A stretch of 64,000 bases of DNA, taken from NCBI RefSeq assembly GCF_901709675.1, contig NC_051102.1, positions 10,797,412 through 10,861,411 of the forward strand, in the 5' to 3' direction. Source of the DNA: Syngnathus acus. Taxonomy: Eukaryota > Chordata > Actinopteri > Syngnathiformes > Syngnathidae. The notes beneath the pieces are model-generated. The model saw only the letters and a list, made by a program, of their open reading frames with translations, did not search any database and was not told the DNA's origin. Positions 55,111-64,000 of this stretch are shown here, in pieces. Made by a program: the position numbers and the translations under genes. Every line of letters begins with the position of its first letter. The first letter of the stretch is position 1.

Positions 55111-55180
55111 CAAAGTCAAAGTCTGCTTTATTGTCAATTTCTTCACATGCCAAGACACACAAAGAAATCGAAATAACGTT
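55111..55180 (-). repeat. LINE-type 3' tail
   Basis: Starts CAAAGTCAAAGTCTGCTTTA and continues TTGTCAATTTCTTCACATGC. It is the reverse complement of the tail at 24281-24344 with moderate divergence. Confidence 0.65.
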
Positions 55181-57346
55181 TTAATCCTTTCTTTGGTGTT
55201 TTGGGCTTTCTTGGTCTTCCCATGCAATTTTCTGGGCCTTTTCATGTTTCATTGGTATTTAGGAGTATTTAGATGTTGATATGAGACTTTGGAAATGTAT
55301 ATTCTAATCTACCAGCCTACTGGAAAAGGCAATATTTTATGAGGCATAAAAAAAGAAGAAAAGGCAAAAAATAACATTTGGACCACACCGAATGAACAGG
55401 CATTCATCACCCGCTTGACTTTACGCGGCGCTAGCCTCGTACCCCCAGAGATGCCTAGAAACAGACCTTGTTGACATTAGCTGCCATTAACAGCACAAGG
55501 CAAAGGAGGGATGGGCAGGATTGGAAGGGAGGAACCTGGGGAAGCCCTGAGCTCGGGCCACTTCAATGACACACACACATACACACACATTGGAAGGCCG
55601 GTGATGGAATGGAATCATAGCAAAGGAGTGAGTCACCATGGGGCCCCCTTCCCCTTTCACCGCCCACATTATTCCATGTGTAAAAAAAAAAAAAAAAAAA
55701 AATTCCAACTTACTGATGTGTTCCAGATGTCAGTCTGGCTCCCCAACTTTTTTTGTTCCTTACTTTCTCCAATTTCTTTCTTTCCCTTCCCTTGGTGGTG
55801 TTCCTTCCCTCTCTTCTCTTCCCTTCCCTTCCCTCCCTTTTCCCGCCCTATCGAAGCTTTAGGCGCAATTACACGTCATGTAGAAGCGCTTGCAAATATC
55901 TTCCAGGGTAGAGGGGAGGGGGATTGCTTTTCCACTGCACCGCATGGAAAACACAAAAGGAAAACACGTACACACAGTGGTGGTGACCAGGGTTGGGACT
56001 TCTCGCGGGGGGGGTACTTCCCCAAAATGGACAAGGGCTGAAAATAGTGCTCGCAGGGCTCGGGATGAGGACGGCAAAACAGGACGTGGCCCGCCCGCCC
56101 CCGCCACTCCTGACTGACGCCGTCATGAATCAGTTGCCACGGCGACACGCGGCTAACCTGATTTCATCCCTTAATTCACTTACGCACCAACGCCAAGATG
56201 AGGACCAAGCTGAATGTGCACGAAATAAATCCTTCAGCGGGATAAAGCCCACTTTGTTTTGGGGTTTTTTTTCTTTTCTTTTTTCTGAGGGAAATTTGTG
56301 GTGAGACTTAAATAAGCGTCCAAAAGTCTTTTTTTTTTTTTAAAGACATAAACAATGAGGAAAAGAATTGTTTCACTGTTGTATTGTAAGACGGGTTAGT
56401 GTGCTTTAGATATATCCAAGTTTAATTTGTTCTGTGACCATACATCTACTGTATCTCAACTCATCGTTCCCCATTGAAATGAATGGAAATGCAAATAATC
56501 TGTTCCAAATCTCCCAAGAAACACCAATTTATTTTATTTTTTTACATTTATTCATCAAGAAAATGACACGGCATTATTGTGCTTTGTAAAATGCACACTA
56601 GGAAAATGCAAGCACAAATCACAATGGTCCTCAATGTTTTGTCCCTTTTTGGGCTTCTTCTCTGGGGTTTGTTGGCAGTTGACAAGCCATTTGAACTAAT
56701 ATTGTTCTTCCACTGCAATGAAAGCAATGCGAATTAGTGGTGGCCAAATGCTGTCAAGTTTGCTGCTGTCATCGAGCTGTAGGGATCTCAAAACAAGAGG
56801 CCAAAGAATGACTCATCTTGGAAACTTTGTATGTTACGACACTTTTATCTCGAGGCACGACAGTATCTAAATATTAATAAACACTTCAAATAAGGAAAAG
56901 TAGAGGCCCCTCATTTTGTGTATTAAATAATGATTTCATTCCTTGATGTTATATCCATCAAAACAGTGAGCAGCAGGTTTCTAATTGTTTTGGATTTTTT
57001 GTTTAGATATTACTAAGCTATTTTGTACTCATTTTTATTTTATTATGCTCATGTTTTTTTTTTAATCAATTTTAATATTAATTACAATAACTTGGTGAGA
57101 CAGATCCTGGCGGGGAGTGCTTAGTATTAAGTTAGGTTTATATGGGAAGGGGTTAAGGTTAGTTATGGGAGTGGGTAAGATCATGTCTTTTTTGGGGGGA
57201 AGCTACAGCTTGTTCTCCAAAAAAAATCGAGTCTTTTTATAAAGCGTGGTTCGGGTTAGCCACGCTTTTGGGACCCTTTCTGAGGTTCATTCATTAAGAC
57301 CAGTGTAGTGAAGGTGGGTGTGCTGCCTGCCGCGCCCTGCAGCCAC

Positions 57347-57392
57347 CACACACACACACGCACACACACACACATACACACACACACGCACA
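57347..57392. repeat. (CA)n microsatellite
   Basis: Interrupted CA run with CG and TA steps. Confidence 0.85.
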
Positions 57393-59453
57393 CCACGAGT
57401 GTAAACATGCACAAAAGACCATCTTTTCCTGATTTTCTCTAACGTGACTGCAGCATAAAAGCAAAGATGAAAAAACAAAAAGTAGCCACTTTACTCTCAA
57501 ATGACTCACAGCACATTTGGACTCCCATCTAAATACAAATGTTGATAGTATTTCCCACCAATATTTCATTATGAAAGAAAAACACCCAAAGTAGCTATGA
57601 CTTCTTTTTTCTTGATCAACTTTCATCCTCTCAGACAAACAAGATACTACAAGATGCAACAAGTTCTTTACCTGGTGTGCTCGCTCGCTCGCTCGGCTGC
57701 AGCGTCTCACACAAACATCCAGAGGTGGAGAGTCTTTCTCTCACACGCACACACACACACACCCACAGAAGGGGGAGCAAAAGAAAGCGAGCAGAGCAGA
57801 CTCCCACTTGACTTCCTTGCCAGCTCCCTCCCTCCCCGCCCCAACCTCCAAATTAGGCATTGAATGTCCTCGTAGCATTTGTCACATCTGTACACGCCAC
57901 ACCTCCAACCTACTCCTCGTCAACATCCTTCTCTCCTCCTCCTCTCTGGTCACCCCGGGGATGGTGCTACACACACACACACAGAATGTGGTGCAAAAGT
58001 TCACTACGTGTGCTACTTTTGGAACAGTACCTTTTCTTTTTTTGTACTTCTCTTTCTTGTAAATCCATGACGACAAAACACACTCACTGGACTTTTCATT
58101 AGGTATAGCCACACTATTCCATCCAAGGGTGGGCCAACGTTTGTGCTCAAGGCTGGCCCAGTTTTTAGTTTTACTTGGCCCAAGTCAGTCATAGATAAGG
58201 TAAAAAAATATGATGATGTAAAAAGTGTTTCAATTTAAAAAACCTTTTGTAAATGTTTATTGAATCTAGTTCATTGAAAATATCAATTAAAGGGTTAAAA
58301 TTGATCAATATTTGTATACCATTTCACTTTATTCAACTGGAGAACTCAAGAAGCATTCATGAAGAACGTTTGAAAATGAAAAAACACAAAGGGAATGAAA
58401 CAAGGTACATAAGTCGAAAGAAATCCCACAGACAAGCAAGCAGCTGTTGACTTCCCTCATTGCAAAGTTGCAGATGGAATGGCCAATCAAAAAATGTCAC
58501 ATGTTGTATCACATGGCTAGATAAGGATAAACCACCAATAATTGGTTTTGGGTGTTGGAAAAAAATATTCAAAACTAAAAAATCTACCAATAGGTGAATT
58601 GATAGATACCAAAATGACAGTTTGCAGGGGTCCAATGTATTATGAAATAAATCTTACCTCACTCTATATGTAATATAGTACTTCAACTTCAATGTATTTT
58701 CCTGTCTGTGTTGAGTTGGTTTTCGTGGAAGATTCCAAGTAATATTGCCTTGGACGCAAAGCAGAAGTTGACCCCAAAAAGTTGCGAAAAGGGGAGTTCC
58801 TTGGCAGGAAAAAATGTTGTAACATGATCCTCTCGCACAGCAGTGATAACTCACTTGGCTATTGCTCGTATGAACAGCCCACAGATTGTTGATCAACTAG
58901 TCGACGCCCCCTCTAACAATGGTTTTTATTCTGTGACATTCAGCGTTGTTATTTAAAATAAGGAAAACGATTTCGAGAGGGAGGAATATAGTCAGCCATG
59001 CACATTCCTCCAGAATAGATTCACTTGGCTTTAATTGAGTTATGCTGTTGTTAAGCTTGTCTGTGGTTCCATTTTCTTGATTAACAATTGCTAAATTCTT
59101 GCTAGAATACCTTAAAATACTCAAATACCAAGTCATTTCTTTCAGTACATGTGGCCTGATTTTCTTTAGAATTGCTTTTCAAATTCAATATATTGTTACA
59201 TATATGTTGTGCTCTTTAGTTAACTTTAGATGAATTGATTATTTCAAATGTTTCATCATTCGTTTTAAAGCTTTATTTCTGAGATTGTATTAACAATCAT
59301 TTAAACTGCACTCCTTCATTTGAGTTGAATTGTACTCATTATATTCAAATTTTTAGTTTCTGTTGTACTGTATGATATTGTATTTAACTGCATTGTACTA
59401 TGTTTTGTATTATATTTGCTATAGTTGTATTTATATAGTATTTAATTGAAATC

Positions 59454-59816
59454 GAATTGGCGGCTCGGTGGAGCACTGGGTAGCACGTCCGCCTCACAGT
59501 TAGGAGGGTGCAGGTTCGATTCCACCTCCGGCCCTCCCTGTGTGGAGTTTGCATGTTCTCCCCGGGCCTGCGTGGGTTTTCTCCGGGCACTCCGGTTTCC
59601 TCCCACATCCCAAAAACATGCTTGGTAGGCCGATTGGAGACTCCAAATTGTCCCTAGGTGCGAGTGCAAATGGTTGTTTGTCTCTGTGTGCCCTGCGATT
59701 GGCTGGCAACCGGTTCAGGGTGTCCCCCGCCTACTGCCCGATGACAGCTGGGATAGGCTCCAGCACTCCCGCGACCCCCATGGGGACTAAGCGGTTCAGA
59801 AAAATGGATGGATGGA
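59454..59816 (+). mobile_element. Intact tRNA-derived SINE with target site duplications
   Basis: 363 bp. The 12-bp word TTAATTGAAATC flanks both ends (59442-59453 and 59817-59828), a target site duplication showing LINE-machinery insertion. The head has RNA polymerase III promoter boxes: A-box-like GGGTAGCACGTCC at about 59478-59490 and B box GGTTCGATTCC at 59513-59523. The body (TTTGCATGTTCTCC, TCCGGTTTCCTCCCAC, GGGATAGGCTCCAGC) is the well-known teleost type, ending in an ATGG/GGAT tail. Non-coding. Fragments of the same family occur at 5574, 18402, 21866 and 50408. Confidence 0.95.
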
Positions 59817-60059
59817 TTAATTGAAATCTTAATGATGCAGTTTATTTCATGTTCTGTTATTGTATTGAGATGTTTTTATTTGATTTCTATTGATTGTATT
59901 TCCGTATTTTATTTGATTGTGTTATTTGTATCATATTATACAGTGTTTCCATTGTAATATGTTTTTCCATTGTTATTTTATTTCATTTCACTTCATTCGG
60001 AATTCGCCCAGTTTTTAAATAACGCATTTCCCTCTGTTTACCACAAGAGTGCGCTCAAC

Positions 60060-60184
60060 TTGTTTTTGAAAGTACGGACGGACGTCAAACTGGGGCGACG
60101 CTTGTTTCTGTGACGTCATTTTATGCGACTCACCGCCGCCGCCGCAGCAGCGTTCTGTCTGTCATCAAGTCCACTGACTCCGTC
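60060..60184 (+). promoter_or_regulatory. PEX19: PEX19 core promoter
   Basis: A perfect CRE/ATF palindrome TGACGTCA lies at 60111-60118, about 70 bases before the PEX19 ATG, with GACGTCA at 60081-60087 upstream and a CCGCCGCCGC run between. TATA-less and GC-rich, as expected for a housekeeping peroxin gene. Start site not determined. Confidence 0.65.
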
Positions 60185-62106
60185 ATGGCGTCTGGAGCTG
60201 CAGGGTCGCACTGCGACCACGACGCTGAACTGGACGAGTTGCTGGACAGTACGGTTTTCATGAAATTGTTAAACAATACATGCCTCAAAAACCGCCATTT
60301 TAGGGCCTTTGTGCTCTTCCTGTCAGTTATTAGTTCGTCGCTTTTCTCCGGTGGAGTTGCCAACACATTAAAGTGATCCCTTGTAGCCAACACATTACTT
60401 GCAAATGCAATTAAAAGTGTCGTCATGTACTTTGTAAGGGGATTGATTACCTGAAGTGTTAAACACGCTCTATCGCTTGGATTTGTTCTTTTTGTTTCAA
60501 GTACAATGATCGAAGGCTTCTGTTTGGTTTTTAGGTGCACTCGATGACTTTGACAAGCAGCCGGCGCCTCCTGAACCTAAAGCTCCTTCCTCCTCAAGCC
60601 ATGGAGCAGATAAGGTTGGTTGGCATCACAAGTTTTTGTCATGAAAAACAACAAGCACATTTCTTTTCCCCATAGCCACCGCTGGAGGATTGCAAGCTCT
60701 TCGAGACGCTCTTTGAGGGTGACATGGCGTCCCAGGCCCAGCAGGAGTGGGAGAAAGCCATGAAGGAATTGGCCCAGGAGGAGCCCGACCTGCTCCAGCA
60801 CTTTCAGAAACTCTCGGAGGCCGCCGGCAAAGTTGGCGAGTTTGGATGTTCCCTTTGATTCTTTTTGCCCGACTATTGTTTTGGACCCTCCTGGTTTAAC
60901 GGTGTATTTGTCACACACAGGGACTGACACGGCTTCCCAGCAAGAATTCACCTCCTGCCTCAAAGATACTCTCCGTGGCCTCGCCAAGAATACCGATAAC
61001 TTGCAGGTGGACTTTGGAATGACTTTTACTCATAACTGAATGTCACTATGCACAAGCGGAAAGGACTAGTCGTTTATTTGTTGGGGGCGGTGAAAGTGGG
61101 AATTCCAGTAGATGAATATTAACTTTCCATGGCAGAATGATTTAGTTGTCATACAAATGTGACATAAGTGGTTCCACCATGTCCACACGTTTGTATTCTC
61201 GCAGTCTTCAGGCCTGGCCGGAGATGATTTGGTCAAAGCCCTGGAAGGCTTGGGATTGGACGAGGGCGGCGAAGGGGGTGGCGCGGGGGACGACGCCAAC
61301 GTCCTTCCCATCATGCAATCTATCATGCAGAATCTCCTCTCCAAGGAGGTTCTCTACCCGTCCCTCAAGGAGATCACCGCTAAGGTTTTGTCAGCATATT
61401 CAACACACGACCGCTGTTCATTTGATGACATGACAAACCCGCTCGTCCTCAGTATCCAGAGTGGTTGGAGGCCAACAAATCCAGTCTGAGCCCAGAGGAC
61501 GCTCAACGCTACGAGCAGCAGGCCAAGGTCATGGGAGAAATCTGTCAGCACTTTGAGAAGGAGGAAAATGGTGACAAGGTCTTTGAAGGCATCATGGACC
61601 TCATGCAGAAGGTAAAGAGGACTCAGGTCAAAGGGCTCCTTTGGGTTCTATCATTGTCCTTATTTCACTTTGTTTTGATACAGCTCCAGGACCTTGGACA
61701 ACCACCCAAAGAGCTTGCAGGAGACGCGGTAAGTTGAACATCTCAGTCATTTTGTAATTTTCAAAATTTCCATTGAGAAGGAGGAAGAAAGAAGCGTTAT
61801 AAACGTAGTTCAATTTGCCCCTAAGGCTTGACTTGGATCATTTTTTTTTTTTAAATGTTATTTGGCAAAAAAAATAAAATAAATAGTGTAAATGCTCGCA
61901 TTTAACATTTTTAACCCTTTTTAATCGCTAACCCTAACCCACATTTTAATGTTGCGCATGGTTTCCACTAATCTGATTGTTTTTGTTTATTTTGTGTGTT
62001 CTTCTGCCCTCACCAGCCTCCTGGCTTTAACTTTGACCTGGACTCTCTCACCCTCCCGGGGGGCCTTGGTGGAGCCGGGGCGGCTGAGCAATGCTCCATT
62101 ATGTGA
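60185..62106 (+). CDS. PEX19: PEX19, peroxisomal membrane-protein chaperone and import receptor
   Basis: Binds newly made peroxisomal membrane proteins in the cytosol and docks on PEX3. Exons: 60185-60248, 60535-60614, 60676-60835, 60921-61006, 61205-61384, 61453-61611, 61684-61728 and 62017-62106. Total 864 nt, 287 residues (human 299). Seen: acidic N-terminus AELDELLDSALDDFDK (PEX3-binding region); LFETLFEGDMASQAQQEWEK; TASQQEFTSCLKDTLRGLAK; VLPIMQSIMQNLLSKEVLYP; EITAKYPEWLEANK; LQDLGQPPKELAGDAPPGFN; and C-terminal CSIM, a farnesylation CaaX box. The Kozak base at -3 is G. Intron 3 must start with GC (60836) to keep frame and yield KVGTDTASQQEF; all others are GT-AG. Intron 5 has a weak GTTTTG donor. 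No disrupting change; looks functional. Confidence 0.96.
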
Positions 62107-62372
62107 GGCGGAGGCGGCAGCTTGAACCCAGTTGCGGAGAGGACCACACCCACCAGGAGTTTAGTGGCGGCATTGTGACGCTCTCCCTCACGTCCCAAAC
62201 ACCCAGACAAATGTGGAAGAGGTTGCGAAATCCGTCACCGGCTCAAACATGTAAACATCTCTGTATTTGTTTTTTTTTTTTTTTTTTTTCTTCACCCAGA
62301 TCTTTAATTTTTACCTGCATTCCCTTTTCCAGGAAGGTGGTATTACACCCTCTCTGGTGTATCTTTATTTAA

Positions 62373-63174
62373 CCCACCTGTTATGTCAATTTGACATTAA
62401 TTCCAAAAGTACCACTAAAAAAAAAAAAAAATCCTATTCAATACAATGAACTCCATTACTAATCGTCTTACTGCATTATTTGTGGTAAATCACGTTTCAA
62501 CAAGGATCATTCACTCTATTGTCAATATTTAGTTCAAAGATTTCTAAATCAGTACAAACATTTACTGTCCATGTTTATTATACATAAACCAGCATTTGAT
62601 ACCATAATACTACTTTGAATAATTTTCGAAACTTTATAGCTGTAATTTTAAGATTACTGTTCACTAAAATGAAACATAAAATTTCACTGTGGTCGATTTG
62701 ACCTACAATGTAAAACGAGAGTTACACTAAAGCAAAAATGGGTATAAATATTAGGTACATTTATCGCAGGTCCAATGTACTTGCACTATAGTAGGTTTGT
62801 TAAACTACTTACAGGAGGGTTATTGTAACTAAAAGAAGAAGGGAATTCAAAATGGACAGTAATTAAAATAAATGTAGGGGTCATTATGAATGGCAATTGA
62901 AAACAAAATTGAGAAAAAAATGTAAAAAGTAAGAAAATTCTAAAAATGACTAATCTTGTGTTTTGGGACTCCATCTTACCCACAGTATAACAGAGTTAAA
63001 GTACCGGCAACTCAAAAAGTTATAACAAATTTCAAAAAAATCTCAAACTGGGATGAAAATGATTTTTACAGGTCAGTTTGGCCTGCAGTTGAACAAGAGG
63101 CACAAAAAGGGTGCAATTTATTAAATAAATCCAGATATGTACGGGTCAGTTTGACCGGCAATATAACGGGATGA
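62373..63174. mobile_element. piggyBac-like non-autonomous element in the PEX19 3' region
   Basis: Flanked by TTAA at 62369-62372 and 63175-63178, the piggyBac target duplication. Left end CCCACCTGTTATGTCAATTT; right end, reverse-complemented, TCATCCCGTTATATTGCCGG. Both ends carry a C-rich block, a TGTTAT/CGTTAT block and GTCAA-TTGAC words seen in fish piggyBac miniature elements. 802 bp, no transposase frame. The terminal repeats are imperfect, so it is an old copy. Confidence 0.7.
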
Positions 63175-63728
63175 TTAAAACGGGTCAATTTGACTTCTCC
63201 ACACAAACAGAAGGATTGACTGGGATCAGTGCGGTCTCATCATGTATTACAGAAACACAAAAACACTGGACTGTATGTTGAAAATTACCTAAAAAAAATA
63301 GATATAATTGTTTTGTCGCTGTAACGTTTCCCGCAGTCATCCCGGTATTCATCCGAAGTGATTGATTTGATGATGATTGTGTTGTAAGGTTACCTTGCTG
63401 AAGTGCTTCCCTTGAGTTTTAGTGTGGTTTTATTGCGAAGATTGATGTTTGCGTGAGTGGAAGGGGGGGTTTACAAGCTCCCACTTCAAAGAGTGCATTT
63501 ACAAAAGGCCAAAGCACTTTGTGTGTCTAAAACAAAGATGTTTCCCTGTGTGCAACGATGGAATTGGGGCTAGAAAGCACAGGACAACCCGCCGCTGTGT
63601 ACAATTGAGGCAGTGAGCAATGCAGAGAGAAATTCGTGGCAAAGTGCTTCTTTCATCATGCCATCCGTTTACAGCGGAACGACATAGCTGCTGCTATGTG
63701 TTGTCCTTTTTGTAAATACAGTATACTT

Positions 63729-63734
63729 AATAAA
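63729..63734 (+). terminator. PEX19: Candidate PEX19 polyadenylation signal
   Basis: AATAAA (AATAAAAGAAAG context) 1.6 kb after the stop. If used, the 3' UTR includes the piggyBac-like element. No strong AATAAA was seen between the stop and 62372, where the element begins. Confidence 0.4.
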
Positions 63735-64000
63735 AGAAAGATATCAACAAGATATACTTGGGTTATGTGTATTAATCCATTTATAGATGGCCAGTCACTA
63801 AAATTCTGGGTTTATTCTAGTAATATACTGTTTTAAAAATATATATTTTTATTGTGCCTAAAAGGTTGCTATTGGAGGTGTGGATATGAATTTTAAAGAT
63901 GACAGAAATGTGACATTTTGCGTCCCATGGACAAGTCCGGAGCGTCGTGGAACTTTTTGCGTCATCCGTACATCTTGACAAAACTTTATTGCTCAAACAC

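Larger units (their letters stand above)
53836..59441. other. Intergenic stretch between the MYADM-like gene and the intact SINE
   Basis: May contain the MYADM-like leader exon and promoter, not located. Seen: a LINE-type tail (55111-55180), poly-A near 55681-55701, CCCTT-rich sequence at 55780-55850, (CA)n tracts near 57347-57392, 57742-57762 and 57971-57982, and AT-rich unique sequence. No exon supported. Confidence 0.55.

Noticed and set aside
59478-59523. A tRNA gene
   Set aside because: The A and B boxes belong to the SINE head; there is no cloverleaf with a complete acceptor stem.
59384-59824. Several overlapping open frames of 60-94 residues
   Set aside because: All lie within the tRNA-derived SINE, which is non-coding.

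Overview
The window reads as vertebrate nuclear DNA, most likely from a ray-finned (teleost) fish. Genes are split by GT-AG introns, intergenic DNA is rich in microsatellites, and there is an intact tRNA-headed SINE of the teleost type plus piggyBac-like and hAT-like miniature elements. I cannot name the species; the SINE resembles copies I associate with percomorphs such as seahorses and pipefishes, but that is only an impression. No prokaryotic operon, CRISPR array, rRNA or tRNA gene was seen.

Left third (1-14 kb). The 5' half of DARS2 (mitochondrial aspartyl-tRNA synthetase) runs leftward off the window edge. It is head-to-head with a complete eight-exon CRYZ (NADPH:quinone reductase, zeta-crystallin) across about 0.8 kb that looks like a shared promoter. 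Next, in the same direction as CRYZ, is an LRRC53-like gene. It encodes a predicted 884-residue membrane protein with a signal peptide, leucine-rich repeats with cysteine caps, one membrane span and a long basic cytoplasmic tail. LRRC53 and CRYZ are also near neighbours in human, so this is old synteny.

Middle (13.4-36.5 kb). A complete TOX gene on the minus strand (HMG-box transcription factor) has nine coding exons spread over 22.4 kb. Its introns are large and hold decayed repeats, a 139-bp tandem duplication and one candidate alternative 36-nt microexon. The presumed 5' end carries a CAG tract and a 70-bp GA/CT tract.

36.5-52.9 kb is gene-poor. Its main feature is a 3.7-kb interstitial array built from telomere-like TTAGGG runs set in a higher-order unit of about 371 bp, capped on the right by a hAT-like miniature element. 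Many microsatellites follow, with one possible orphan first coding exon near 51.1 kb.

Right end (52.9-64 kb). A MYADM-like tetraspan gene with an intronless coding region lies on the minus strand. An intact SINE with 12-bp target duplications follows. Then comes a complete eight-exon PEX19 (peroxisomal membrane-protein chaperone, C-terminal CaaX box CSIM) on the plus strand, which appears to use one GC-AG intron and has an 802-bp piggyBac-like element in its 3' region.

The genes do not form a pathway; they are unrelated single-copy-type loci that happen to be neighbours. All exon models come from reading splice sites and recalled family sequences by eye, with no database search. I found no convincing new biological system. 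The best leads for follow-up are the telomere-like array, the LRRC53-like receptor, the TOX microexon and the PEX19 GC-AG intron.
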